The notes beneath the pieces are model-generated. The model made no database searches, was not told where the DNA came from, and saw only the letters and a program-made list of their open reading frames with translations. A stretch of DNA of 14,849 nucleotides from Akkermansiaceae bacterium (GTDB lineage: Bacteria > Verrucomicrobiota > Verrucomicrobiia > Verrucomicrobiales > Akkermansiaceae), in NCBI GenBank assembly GCA_029288115.1, contig JARFPV010000200.1:1-14849 (forward strand). Reading direction: 5' to 3'. Below, piece after piece: positions 1 to 6,778 of the stretch. The position numbers were made by a program, and so were the translations under genes. The first letter of the stretch is position 1, and each line of letters opens with the position of its first letter.

Positions 1-645
1 CCTACTATCAAGATTAAACACCTGCCCGGATGTGTGCGGCATCTGCTGGTGTAAAAATGCAACAAACTCCCCGACGGCCTCGGGGGTGTTGAATCTGCCG
101 AGCATGTGTTTTTGCAACACGGCCTGCTTCACCTCATCGGATAGATTGTCCGTCATCTTGGTTTCAAGAAACCCGGGCAATATCGCATTCACCCGCACAT
201 TGCGCGGACCAAGTTCCTGCGCCATGGATTTCATCATGCCTAACAAGGCCGACTTCGCCGCTGCGTAATTCGCCTGCCCTGCGGGCGGGTGAATCGCTGA
301 AAAGCTGGAAATGAATATGATGTGTCCACTACGTCGCTTCATCATGCTGCGCGACACCTCACGGGCGCAATGAAAAGCACCCTTCAGATTCACCCGCATC
401 ACTTCGTCCCACTCTTTCTCCGTCATGCGCGCAAGCGGCTTGTCCAATGTCATACCGGCATTACAGACTAACAGGTCGATATCACCCACCTCACTGAAAA
501 AAAAATTTACAGCATCTGCATTCGTAACATCCAGTTCGTCTCGGCTCGGAGCCAGCGCCTTAATCCTGGCCGTTTCCAGCGATGACTGGATCGCCTTTGC
601 CAAATCGCCCGCACCGCCAGTGATGAGGGCTTGGAATGAAGGCAT
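1..645 (-). CDS. Short-chain dehydrogenase/reductase, FabG-like (3' end cut by window edge)
   Basis: I translated the minus strand from the ATG at 645 by hand. The frame stays open for 215 codons to base 1, so the C-terminus lies outside the window. The product is a classical SDR. It has a nucleotide-binding TGGAGDL near residues 9-15, CNAG at 61-64, N86 in the VNLKG segment, and the catalytic S114, Y127 and K131 in an ISSF...YAAAK arrangement. VRVNAILPGF follows. Near the left edge, SGQVFNLDS resembles the end region of 3-oxoacyl-ACP reductases (SGQ...DGG), so only a few residues are probably missing. The family reduces carbonyl groups with NAD(P)H in the cytoplasm; substrate is not readable here. 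It could be a FabG paralogue in fatty acid or polyketide synthesis. It lies 45 bp downstream of pdhC on the same strand, and may be cotranscribed. No Shine-Dalgarno precedes the ATG. A run of nine T in the coding strand encodes part of NFFFSEV without breaking the frame. Confidence 0.9.
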   Translation of the reverse strand, partial: MPSFQALITGGAGDLAKAIQSSLETARIKALAPSRDELDVTNADAVNFFFSEVGDIDLLVCNAGMTLDKPLARMTEKEWDEVMRVNLKGAFHCAREVSRSMMKRRSGHIIFISSFSAIHPPAGQANYAAAKSALLGMMKSMAQELGPRNVRVNAILPGFLETKMTDNLSDEVKQAVLQKHMLGRFNTPEAVGEFVAFLHQQMPHTSGQVFNLDSR

Positions 646-666
646 AGGGAGATTACTTAGGTTGCC

Positions 667-686
667 GGTGGACAAGAGTGTCCACC
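667..686 (-). terminator. Perfect 8-bp hairpin between pdhC and the SDR gene
   Basis: GGTGGACA (667-674) pairs exactly with TGTCCACC (679-686) around a 4-nt AGAG loop. It sits in the 45-bp spacer just after the pdhC stop codon. No T-run follows on the minus strand, so it is not a canonical intrinsic terminator. It may stabilise the 3' end of the pdhC message, partly attenuate readthrough into the SDR gene, or mark a processing site. Confidence 0.5.
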
Positions 687-690
687 CTCC

Positions 691-2097
691 TTAGACAAGC
701 ATCAGCGCGGGATTCTCGATGAGTTTTTTCACCTCGTTGATGAACTCAGCTCCAACAGCGCCATCGACGACACGGTGGTCGCAGCTCACGCCAATGTTCA
801 TGCGTTGGCCAATGACGATTTCACCATCCTTCACGACTGGCTTCTGCACAATGGCACCCACGCTGAGGATCACCGCTTGAGGCGGGTTAACAATCGCATC
901 AAAGCTATCAATCCCCCATGCACCGAGGTTGGAAACGGTGATCGTACCTCCGTCGAACTCGTTAGGCATGAGTTTCTTATCGCGGGCACGCCCTGCAAAG
1001 TCTTTTACCTGCTGAGAAATCTGCAGCATTGTCTGGTCGGCAGCATCCTTGATCACTGGCGTAACCAGCCCGTCATCCACTGCGATGGCAACGGACACAC
1101 CCACTTTCGCGAACTGCACAATGTGGTCGCCATTAAATGAAGCATTCACTGCGGGAACGGCTTGTGCGGCATTGATAACCGCCTTGAGAACGAAATCGTT
1201 CACGCTGTATTTATTGCCGTGGGTCTGTTCAGCCTGAGCATTGATCTGCTTACGCAATGTCATCAACGGCTCAGTGTCTACCTCAACATGCAGGTAGAAA
1301 TGCGGGATCGTTGTCTTGGACGCAAGCAAGCGATCCGCGATGATCTTGCGCATCGAGGAAAGCTCGATTCTCTGATCCTCGGCAGCAACGGTCGGGGAAA
1401 TGGCAGCCGGTGCAGGTGTTTCAACAGCTGCCGGAGTCGGAGCGGGTGCAGGCGTAACTGGTGCAGGCGTAACTGGTGCCGGTGTTGCTTGCGACTGGGC
1501 TGCCTGAGACCTAGCTGATGCTGCAAGTGCGCTTGCGGCATTGGAAAGTGATTCGGTAGCGGGTGCAGGCGCTGCTGGCTGTGCTACTGGCGCAGAGCCC
1601 GCCGACTCGACATCTGCCTTAACGATTCTTCCTCCCGGGCCGGTGCCTTGGACTCCGGCAAGATCGACACCACTGGCTGCCGCGATTTTTCTGGCAAGCG
1701 GAGACGCCTTGATACGTTCGCCATTAGCAACCACCGGTGCTGCTGCTACGGGTGCTTGAGCTACGGGGGCCTCCTGTGGTGCTGCCTCTGGTTGCTCAGG
1801 AGCCGCTGGTTGCTCAGGTGCCGACTGCTCCACTGCTGGAGCCGCACCAGCTTCCTCACCATCCTCAAGAAGGACTCCGAGTATGGCACCGACCTCGGCT
1901 TTTTCACCCTCTTGAATACGCATTTCCGACAGCACGCCTTCATCGAAGGCTTCCATCTCCATGGTTGCTTTATCGGTCTCGATCTCGGCGATCACGTCAC
2001 CGATTTCGATCTCGTCTCCGACTTGCTTGTTCCATTTTACGAGAGTCCCCTCCGTCATGGTGTCGGAGAGCTTGGGCATTTCAATATTGATAGGCAT
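691..2097 (-). CDS. pdhC: Pyruvate dehydrogenase E2, dihydrolipoamide acetyltransferase
   Basis: This is the E2 core of the pyruvate dehydrogenase complex (468 aa). It transfers the acetyl group from lipoyl-lysine to CoA. One lipoyl domain occupies about residues 1-80, with K43 in the ETDKA motif as the lipoylation site. A peripheral-subunit-binding domain lies at about 129-163 (ASPLARKIA...GTGPGGRIVKADV). An Ala/Pro-rich swinging linker (about 165-240) holds a short Thr-Pro-Ala-Pro-Val repeat. The acetyltransferase domain extends from about 243 to the end, with catalytic H441 and D445 in DHRVVDG. The N-terminus (MPINIEMPKLSDTMTEG) resembles mitochondrial and alphaproteobacterial E2 and fits the alpha/beta E1 encoded at 3987-6086. 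The branched-chain E2 is less likely given the partner E1 sequences. The ATG at 2097 lacks a Shine-Dalgarno. The gene is unusual in lying 1.9 kb from pdhB, with a minus-strand and a plus-strand gene in between, so it probably has its own promoter near 2157-2162. Confidence 0.95.
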   Translation of the reverse strand: MPINIEMPKLSDTMTEGTLVKWNKQVGDEIEIGDVIAEIETDKATMEMEAFDEGVLSEMRIQEGEKAEVGAILGVLLEDGEEAGAAPAVEQSAPEQPAAPEQPEAAPQEAPVAQAPVAAAPVVANGERIKASPLARKIAAASGVDLAGVQGTGPGGRIVKADVESAGSAPVAQPAAPAPATESLSNAASALAASARSQAAQSQATPAPVTPAPVTPAPAPTPAAVETPAPAAISPTVAAEDQRIELSSMRKIIADRLLASKTTIPHFYLHVEVDTEPLMTLRKQINAQAEQTHGNKYSVNDFVLKAVINAAQAVPAVNASFNGDHIVQFAKVGVSVAIAVDDGLVTPVIKDAADQTMLQISQQVKDFAGRARDKKLMPNEFDGGTITVSNLGAWGIDSFDAIVNPPQAVILSVGAIVQKPVVKDGEIVIGQRMNIGVSCDHRVVDGAVGAEFINEVKKLIENPALMLV

Positions 2098-2156
2098 GGG
2101 AAAGTGGAATTATCTAGGCAGAATACATCGGTTAAACATGCGACTTGGGCAAGCCG

Positions 2157-2162
2157 ATTATA
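2157..2162 (-). promoter_or_regulatory. Putative -10 element (TATAAT) for pdhC
   Basis: The minus strand reads TATAAT at 2162-2157, about 60 bp upstream of the pdhC ATG and immediately after the T-run of the terminator at 2171-2200. No good -35 hexamer is found 17 bp further upstream, because that position lies in the terminator stem. The placement fits a promoter restarting transcription for pdhC after the upstream lipoprotein unit ends. This is inferred from sequence only. Confidence 0.35.
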
Positions 2163-2165
2163 CAA

Positions 2166-2200
2166 AAAGAAAAGACCGTGCCCAGAGGAACACGGTCTTT
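2166..2200 (-). terminator. Intrinsic terminator of the 2229-2603 lipoprotein gene
   Basis: AAAGACCGTG (2171-2180) pairs perfectly with CACGGTCTTT (2191-2200) around a 10-nt loop. On the minus strand the stem is followed by TCTTTTTG, the expected T-rich tail. It starts 28 bp after the lipoprotein stop codon. On the plus strand the stem is followed by GAAAAAG, so it should work mainly for minus-strand transcription. Confidence 0.75.
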
Positions 2201-2228
2201 GAAAAAGTAAGTGCAGTGGCAGAACCAA

Positions 2229-2603
2229 TTACGGGGACAGAGGCAAGTCCTTCATGGTAGGAATCAGGCCAATGCCGGGCTCACCAGTGCTACCTTGAGC
2301 GGTTGCGCGGGAGGTGACTTGCTTGCTCACGATACCGCAGCACTCGGTATAAGGATTGAAGCTAGAACCGCAATTCGTGCACCAATGCTTTTTATCATGC
2401 GTGGTGGTGGTGGGCACACGGTCGGTAACGACATATGATGAGCTTTTAGCACCTTTGCCACCATAGACAGTACGCTGATTCTCTGTAAATGTAGTCACCT
2501 CCTTCTGAGCGGAAAGTGAACCAACACAGGGAAAAATACTACAGCAGGATGAGAACGCCAATGAGATGGCAGCGAGAGCGAGGAGTTGGATCGTAGTTTT
2601 CAT
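2229..2603 (-). CDS. Small Cys-rich predicted lipoprotein of unknown function
   Basis: I do not recognise a family for this 124-aa protein. Residues 1-20 form a signal peptide (MKTTIQLLALAAISLAFSSC), with a lipobox-like FSSC at C20, followed by a second Cys. It is probably exported and lipidated, with the caveat that Phe at -3 is less usual than Leu. The mature part contains WCTNCG (C75, C78) and ECCG (C88, C89). This CxxC...CC pattern could bind zinc or form disulfides. A Gly/Ser/Thr-rich low-complexity stretch lies on either side. The gene is a monocistron: a good terminator follows it at 2166-2200 and it diverges from the secreted-protein gene at 2767. No Shine-Dalgarno precedes the ATG at 2603. 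Signal peptide plus terminator support a real gene despite the absent homology. Confidence 0.7.
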   Translation of the reverse strand: MKTTIQLLALAAISLAFSSCCSIFPCVGSLSAQKEVTTFTENQRTVYGGKGAKSSSYVVTDRVPTTTTHDKKHWCTNCGSSFNPYTECCGIVSKQVTSRATAQGSTGEPGIGLIPTMKDLPLSP

Positions 2604-2715
2604 GAGCGGACAGCAGTCTAAGAATTATTCTTGGGGCCTTGCAATGAAAAAGGAGGGAAAAAACCATGCCAAAAACGGCGATCATTCAGCCAATGGGATC
2701 GGCCAAACATTCGGA

Positions 2716-2741
2716 TGGTGCTTTTCCACGTGAAAACACCA
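2716..2741 (+). promoter_or_regulatory. Hairpin in the leader of the 2767-3981 gene
   Basis: TGGTG (2716-2720) plus TTTTC (2722-2726) pairs with GAAAA (2732-2736) plus CACCA (2737-2741). The loop is CACGT and one C at 2721 is bulged, giving ten base pairs. It ends 25 bases before the preferred ATG at 2767. It could be a leader stem or an operator in the 163-bp divergent region between the lipoprotein and secreted-protein genes. No T-run follows, so it is not a terminator. Confidence 0.3.
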
Positions 2742-2766
2742 CCGTTCTATGAGAGTATCCACCGTT

Positions 2767-3981
2767 ATGAAGAATTTGTTTGTTTTATGTTGTACTCTAC
2801 TTTCTCCGGCTGTTCTCACCCAGACATACGCTACCAATGTTGGGCTCGGCACGATAGAACAACCAATCAATCTGGTAACAAAGTCGGATCCTGCATCAAT
2901 CCCGCTCGGTGCCGTGATTTATGAATCCAATTACAACTACGGGGTACATCCGGTCATATCTGCAGCCCGCCCATGCCGGCACGGTGCCATGGTCTGGAAA
3001 GGAGGATCAGAGCTCAACCAGAATCTCGCGAGTGTGTTTGGTATTTTTGTGGAACCCAAGGACCCGTCCAATGTTCCCTACGACCCTGTGGTCATTCGGG
3101 TCAAGGCATGGAAAAAACCAGCCTACTCGCCCTACTCCAAGGAGCAAGTCTTGGCGGCTACCCTGCATTGTCTGTTGCGGTCTGTGGGGGCCAGCAAAAA
3201 ACATCCACTTCGCATTGAGGTCGTTGCCGAGGATACCGAGGATGCAGCTTGGGCAAAAAAGTATACCCGACTCTACATCAACATGGACGAAGAATACAAA
3301 CGACTCAGCACACCAACTCCAGTTCCCGGCACCCGGCTGGAAACAGATCACTTTGGAGTCACTCACGTTGTGTTCACCAAAAACACAACCAAGCCCAAGC
3401 TTGCGAAGCCGGATGTGATGATTGCCTCCCGCTTGGGTGGCGAGAATGAATCGGAAGGCACCTGCGTCATGATTCCTGTATGGACAGGTTTCACCAAACA
3501 GGAAACCAAATTGTCAGCAGCTGTCCTGCCCTGCGGACTATACTACGATCTGTTCAACCCCGGATCATCATTACGTGCTGATGCCAATGTTCTGCCCTCA
3601 TCCGACAGATATTTCCGTATGGGTCATGGGGCGGCAGGAAACACCAACGAGGTATTCTTGGATGTGGGAGGCGTCACGGAGCACGATCTCGCTGCGGCGC
3701 TCTATGGGATCATTCTCACCACTCAGCCAACCGCGGAAAAACCACTGCAAATCACCCTGCGCCCGACCAGTTGGGAACACGATAAGCTCACCACATTTGT
3801 TACCGCCAATGGATGGAAAAAAGAACAATACGGCGGATCAGCCGCCATATCCTGCCAATTCATCATTGACCCTAAGAACGGCAAGCTAACCCGAGGAAGC
3901 CTGCCACAGATTGAGATCAAAAAGACCAATCGCGGCAGCTACTGGACAAAGGACAGACGTGCCGAAAATCCAGACGAATAA
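2767..3981 (+). CDS. Secreted protein of unknown function with an internal duplication
   Basis: I do not recognise this family. An upstream in-frame ATG exists at 2749. I prefer 2767, because a clean signal peptide (MKNLFVLCCTLLSPAVLTQTYA, about 22 residues) starts there; the product is then 404 aa. The mature protein seems to contain two related modules. Residues about 124-156 (SKEQVLAATLHCLL...KHPLRIEVV) align with about 304-335 (TEHDLAAALYGIIL...EKPLQITLR), as an Ala-rich helix followed by a beta strand. The rest is mixed beta-rich sequence with scattered Cys, and no membrane segment beyond the signal is evident. It is probably periplasmic or secreted. The gene runs against the surrounding minus-strand genes and sits between pdhB and pdhC; its stop codon is only 5 bp from that of pdhB, leaving no room for a dedicated terminator. 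An eight-base CCACCGTT precedes both candidate ATGs. Function cannot be assigned. Confidence 0.75.
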   Translation: MKNLFVLCCTLLSPAVLTQTYATNVGLGTIEQPINLVTKSDPASIPLGAVIYESNYNYGVHPVISAARPCRHGAMVWKGGSELNQNLASVFGIFVEPKDPSNVPYDPVVIRVKAWKKPAYSPYSKEQVLAATLHCLLRSVGASKKHPLRIEVVAEDTEDAAWAKKYTRLYINMDEEYKRLSTPTPVPGTRLETDHFGVTHVVFTKNTTKPKLAKPDVMIASRLGGENESEGTCVMIPVWTGFTKQETKLSAAVLPCGLYYDLFNPGSSLRADANVLPSSDRYFRMGHGAAGNTNEVFLDVGGVTEHDLAAALYGIILTTQPTAEKPLQITLRPTSWEHDKLTTFVTANGWKKEQYGGSAAISCQFIIDPKNGKLTRGSLPQIEIKKTNRGSYWTKDRRAENPDE

Positions 3982-3986
3982 CCTGG

Positions 3987-4970
3987 TTACGCAATCGTCA
4001 GCACCTGCTCGACGATGCGGCGCGGGTTCGGCAGCTGTTCGTCTTCAATGGAGGGAGAATAAATCGCCGGAGCATCGAGTGTGCAGACACGTTTGACCGG
4101 GGCATCAAGGTGATCGAATGCGTGTTCCTGAATGAGCGTGGTGATCTGAGATGACACACCGCAGAACGGCTTACTCTCATCAACGAGCACCGCACGGTTG
4201 GTTTTCATGACGGTATCGATGATGGCCTGTTGGTCGAGCGGTCGGATCGAGCGCAAATCTAACACCTCGGCATTGATTCCGTGCTCGGACTGAAGCGTTT
4301 CAGCAGCTTCCAAGGCACGCAGGACACTGCGGCCGTGGGCAATCAGGGAAACATCGCTACCCTCACGTTTGATGTCGGCTTTTCCTAACGGCACGAGATG
4401 GTCGCCATCGGCAGGGTCAGGAACCTCGCCTGATGTACCGTAGAGAAGTGTGTTTTCCATGACGTAAACAGGATCGTTGTCACGAATGGCCGACTTCATA
4501 AGCCCCTTGGCATCGGCTGGAGTGGCGGGCGAGCAGACTTTGAGCCCTGGGAAAGATGCAAACAACCCTTCCGGAACATGCGAGTGCGTAGCACCCACGC
4601 CGGTTCCACCGTTGGCTGGGCCCCGCATCACGATGGGCACATTGCAGAGGCCGCCGGACATGTAGCGCACGCATGCTGCGTTGTTGACGAGCTGATCGAA
4701 TGCCACGGAGTGGAATGACCAGAACATGAGCTCCATGACAGGTCTAACACCTAACATAGAAGCACCAATCCCCATGCCGATGAATCCGGCCTCGGAAATC
4801 GGGGTGTCGACGATACGTTTGCAGCCCCACTTTTCCCAGAGTCCTTCAGTGACCTTGTAGGCACCGTTATACTGGGCAACTTCTTCACCCATGAGCACGA
4901 CATTTTCGTCGCGGGTGAGTTCTTCGTCAAAGGCTTCGCGGAGGGCGTGGCGGTAAAGGATTTCTCGCAT
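3987..4970 (-). CDS. pdhB: Pyruvate dehydrogenase E1 component, beta subunit
   Basis: This 327-aa product is the beta subunit of the heterotetrameric alpha2beta2 E1, which decarboxylates pyruvate with thiamine diphosphate and passes the acetyl group to lipoyl-E2. Family landmarks include the start REILYRHALREAFDEEL, MGEEVAQYNGAYKVTEGL at about 27-44, and DTPISEAGF at 55-63 with E60 as the expected thiamine-activating glutamate. The segment MRGPANGGTGVGATHSH (115-131) and the transketolase C-terminal domain (GSDVSLIAHG..., then VDESKPFCG) follow. Length matches the family and no N-terminal lipoyl domain is fused. The gene is 42 bp downstream of pdhA on the same strand, clearly an operon pair. 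The ATG at 4970 lacks a Shine-Dalgarno. It converges tail to tail with the 2767-3981 gene. The related branched-chain or acetoin E1 beta are alternatives, but the pdhC nearby supports pyruvate. Confidence 0.95.
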   Translation of the reverse strand: MREILYRHALREAFDEELTRDENVVLMGEEVAQYNGAYKVTEGLWEKWGCKRIVDTPISEAGFIGMGIGASMLGVRPVMELMFWSFHSVAFDQLVNNAACVRYMSGGLCNVPIVMRGPANGGTGVGATHSHVPEGLFASFPGLKVCSPATPADAKGLMKSAIRDNDPVYVMENTLLYGTSGEVPDPADGDHLVPLGKADIKREGSDVSLIAHGRSVLRALEAAETLQSEHGINAEVLDLRSIRPLDQQAIIDTVMKTNRAVLVDESKPFCGVSSQITTLIQEHAFDHLDAPVKRVCTLDAPAIYSPSIEDEQLPNPRRIVEQVLTIA

Positions 4971-4977
4971 GATTTTT

Positions 4978-5005
4978 CAGTAGAAAGTAGTGAGTAGGGA
5001 GCGGA
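4978..5005 (-). repeat. Degenerate heptameric tandem repeat in the pdhA-pdhB spacer
   Basis: Four consecutive 7-base units fit a plus-strand pattern NAGTAGN: CAGTAGA at 4978, AAGTAGT at 4985, GAGTAGG at 4992, and the weaker GAGCGGA at 4999. They fill most of the 42-bp spacer just upstream of the pdhB start. Two further heptad arrays lie at 8181-8215 and 10349-10383. Confidence 0.45.
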
Positions 5006-5012
5006 AAATGAA

Positions 5013-6086
5013 TTAATCGTTAAAGAAGTGGCGGCCAACCTGTGAGGCCTCGGTGTTGTTGTCCGTCTCCCAGTAAACGTCTTCAAAAATTGACTCCACG
5101 GTGGGTGCGGGTGATTCATCGGCAAACTTGGCGGCGGCAACTGCCTCTTGCTTGGCTTCCTTGTCGATATTATCCGCATCCACATCCGTGAACACAGCTT
5201 CCTCGATCAGGCGGCGACGCCAAAGACGGAGCGGATCGTGGTAAGTTTTGTATTTCTCAATTTCCTCGGGAGTGCGGTATTTTTTCGCATTCGCATCAGC
5301 AACCGAGTGACCGTAGTAACGGTAGGTGGCGATCTCTAACACTGTAGGCTTACTCTCCTTGCGAGCGCGCTCCATCGCAATATGGGTCTTGGCACGGACT
5401 TCGTAAACGTCCTCACCATTGACTAGGTCCCAGTCCATGTCATAGGCCTCAGCACGTTGTGCCAAACAATCTTTGTAAGCACTCGAGCGCTGCTGGCTGG
5501 TGCCCATGGAGTAACCGTTGTTTTCGATGATATATACAACCGGCAATTCAAACAGGGCGGCCAGGTTCAGTGACTCGTGGAAAGCACCTTGGTTGACCGC
5601 ACCGTCGCCGAGGTAGCAGAGGCAGCAACCTTTCTGCTCTTTGTATTTCACCCCGTAGGCAAGCCCCAGCCCGAGAGGCGTCTGTCCTGCAACAATACCG
5701 TGGCCTCCCCAGAAATTTCTGGACGGATCAAAAAGGTGCATCGATCCTCCCTTACCTTTGGCAGCACCTGTGGCTTTACCATAAAGCTCGGCCATGCATG
5801 GGTTCATTTCCATCCCCACGGCAAGGGCGTGTCCGTGACAACGATAAGCGGTGATAACGTGATCGTTATCTCCGCAGAGCGAAATCGTTCCAACTGCGAC
5901 CGATTCCTGACCGATGTAGAGGTGGAGGAACCCCCCCATTTTTCCGCCGTTGTAGAACTTGAGCGACGTCTGTTCAAAGCGGCGGATACGCGCCATATCA
6001 CGGAAGAGGTCAATCTTCTGTTCAGCCGTCAGGTTCTGGTTAATCTTGGACTGGGAGAAATCGAGAGGAGATGCTGGTGAATCCAT
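5013..6086 (-). CDS. pdhA: Pyruvate dehydrogenase E1 component, alpha subunit
   Basis: This 357-aa product is the catalytic alpha subunit of pyruvate dehydrogenase E1. The thiamine diphosphate motif is complete: GDG at 160-162 followed 26 residues later by NN at 189-190, in YLGDGAVNQGAFHESLN...VVYIIENNGYSMGT. Other hallmarks are RFEQTSLKFYNGGKMGGFLHLYIGQE (about 37-61), AYRCHGHAL (80-88), KGKGGSMHLFD (110-120) and the loop TYRYYGHSVAD (254-264), matching the phosphoregulated loop of mitochondrial E1 alpha. Length is close to the family's usual 320-370 aa, with a short extra acidic tail ending GRHFFND. Downstream is pdhB; upstream, 33 bp away, is the DUF6580-like gene, so the pair may be read from a longer minus-strand transcript. 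The ATG at 6086 has no Shine-Dalgarno. A run of seven C near 5930 does not disturb the frame. Confidence 0.95.
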   Translation of the reverse strand: MDSPASPLDFSQSKINQNLTAEQKIDLFRDMARIRRFEQTSLKFYNGGKMGGFLHLYIGQESVAVGTISLCGDNDHVITAYRCHGHALAVGMEMNPCMAELYGKATGAAKGKGGSMHLFDPSRNFWGGHGIVAGQTPLGLGLAYGVKYKEQKGCCLCYLGDGAVNQGAFHESLNLAALFELPVVYIIENNGYSMGTSQQRSSAYKDCLAQRAEAYDMDWDLVNGEDVYEVRAKTHIAMERARKESKPTVLEIATYRYYGHSVADANAKKYRTPEEIEKYKTYHDPLRLWRRRLIEEAVFTDVDADNIDKEAKQEAVAAAKFADESPAPTVESIFEDVYWETDNNTEASQVGRHFFND

Positions 6087-6119
6087 CGGTAAAAATTACG
6101 TGTTGAGAGAGAAAGTGCC

Positions 6120-6707
6120 CTAGTGGCTGGTGGGGAGAGGTTCAAGCCCAAACCGACGAGCTGTATTGAATTTAGGAAATTTGAGTGTCGCCACGAATAA
6201 CAACGTAAAAACGGTATTGGCGCAGAGGCTGTTGCGGAAGAAGACCCAGGTGGGAGGGTAGCCGGGAGTTCCGTTCCATAGAGCCATGGTCAAACCCTCC
6301 ATCGTCTTCGGATACGCAGGAAAGGCAACAAAGCTGTAAATATTGGTGATCAGATAGAAAGTCGTTGCCGCCAGCAGAGTGCCGCCAACCAGCTTAAGCG
6401 GAGATGCTTTCCCCCGGAATTGATACCCCACAATGGCACAGACGAGCATGGCCGCGAGAATCACCACATCAACCATACCAAATGCCTGGTGTCCTTGAAT
6501 CATGCTGGTAATGGGACCGCCCAACACCCAAGCAAATGCAGCTGCGGGCAGCAGCAGTGGACAAACGCGAGCAAACACCGCCGCGCAAAAGAACAATGCG
6601 GCAAACGGCATGATGTTTGGCAGGTTGTCACTGGTATATGCGCCTCCGATTCTGAACAGCAGCAATAATGAGATCAGCAGTGCAAGAGGGATGATATCCT
6701 TTTTCAC
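6120..6707 (-). CDS. Integral membrane protein, DUF6580-like
   Basis: This 195-aa hydrophobic protein has about five to six predicted membrane segments (roughly residues 5-22, 33-50, 51-68, 78-96, 106-126 and 158-176). Features resemble the DUF6580 family: an early N-x-x-P-F-A-A-L-F segment after the first helix, TTFYLITN followed by YPKTMEGLTMALWNGTPGYPP, and a final helix after FFRNSL. The family is found in Planctomycetota, Verrucomicrobiota and Bacteroidota and has no established function; its layout is reminiscent of small vitamin-transporter S components, but that is speculation. The start is GTG at 6707, giving MKKDIIPLALLISLLLLF; no good Shine-Dalgarno precedes it. It lies 33 bp upstream of pdhA and 71 bp downstream of ruvA. 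Family assignment is by recall of motifs, not a search. Confidence 0.75.
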   Translation of the reverse strand: MKKDIIPLALLISLLLLFRIGGAYTSDNLPNIMPFAALFFCAAVFARVCPLLLPAAAFAWVLGGPITSMIQGHQAFGMVDVVILAAMLVCAIVGYQFRGKASPLKLVGGTLLAATTFYLITNIYSFVAFPAYPKTMEGLTMALWNGTPGYPPTWVFFRNSLCANTVFTLLFVATLKFPKFNTARRFGLEPLPTSH

Positions 6708-6778
6708 GGAGAAAAACTAGCACTGCTGATGGGCTTGACCAGAAAAATGAGTCTGCATGCCACGAGTCGGAGGACAAA

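Noticed and set aside
495..506. Run of nine A (T on the coding strand) in the SDR gene as a frameshift site
   Set aside because: The main frame reads through as NFFFSEVGDIDLLVCNAG and all family motifs on both sides stay in one frame, so there is no sign of a frameshift.
1441..1490. Tandem DNA repeat in pdhC
   Set aside because: It encodes the Thr-Pro-Ala-Pro-Val repeats of the E2 swinging linker, a normal feature of the family, not a separate element.
1648..2202. 184-aa plus-strand frame opposite pdhC
   Set aside because: It is rich in Cys, Arg and Leu with no recognisable domain and lies wholly antisense to a well-supported E2 gene; its length reflects the biased codon use of the Ala/Pro-rich linker.
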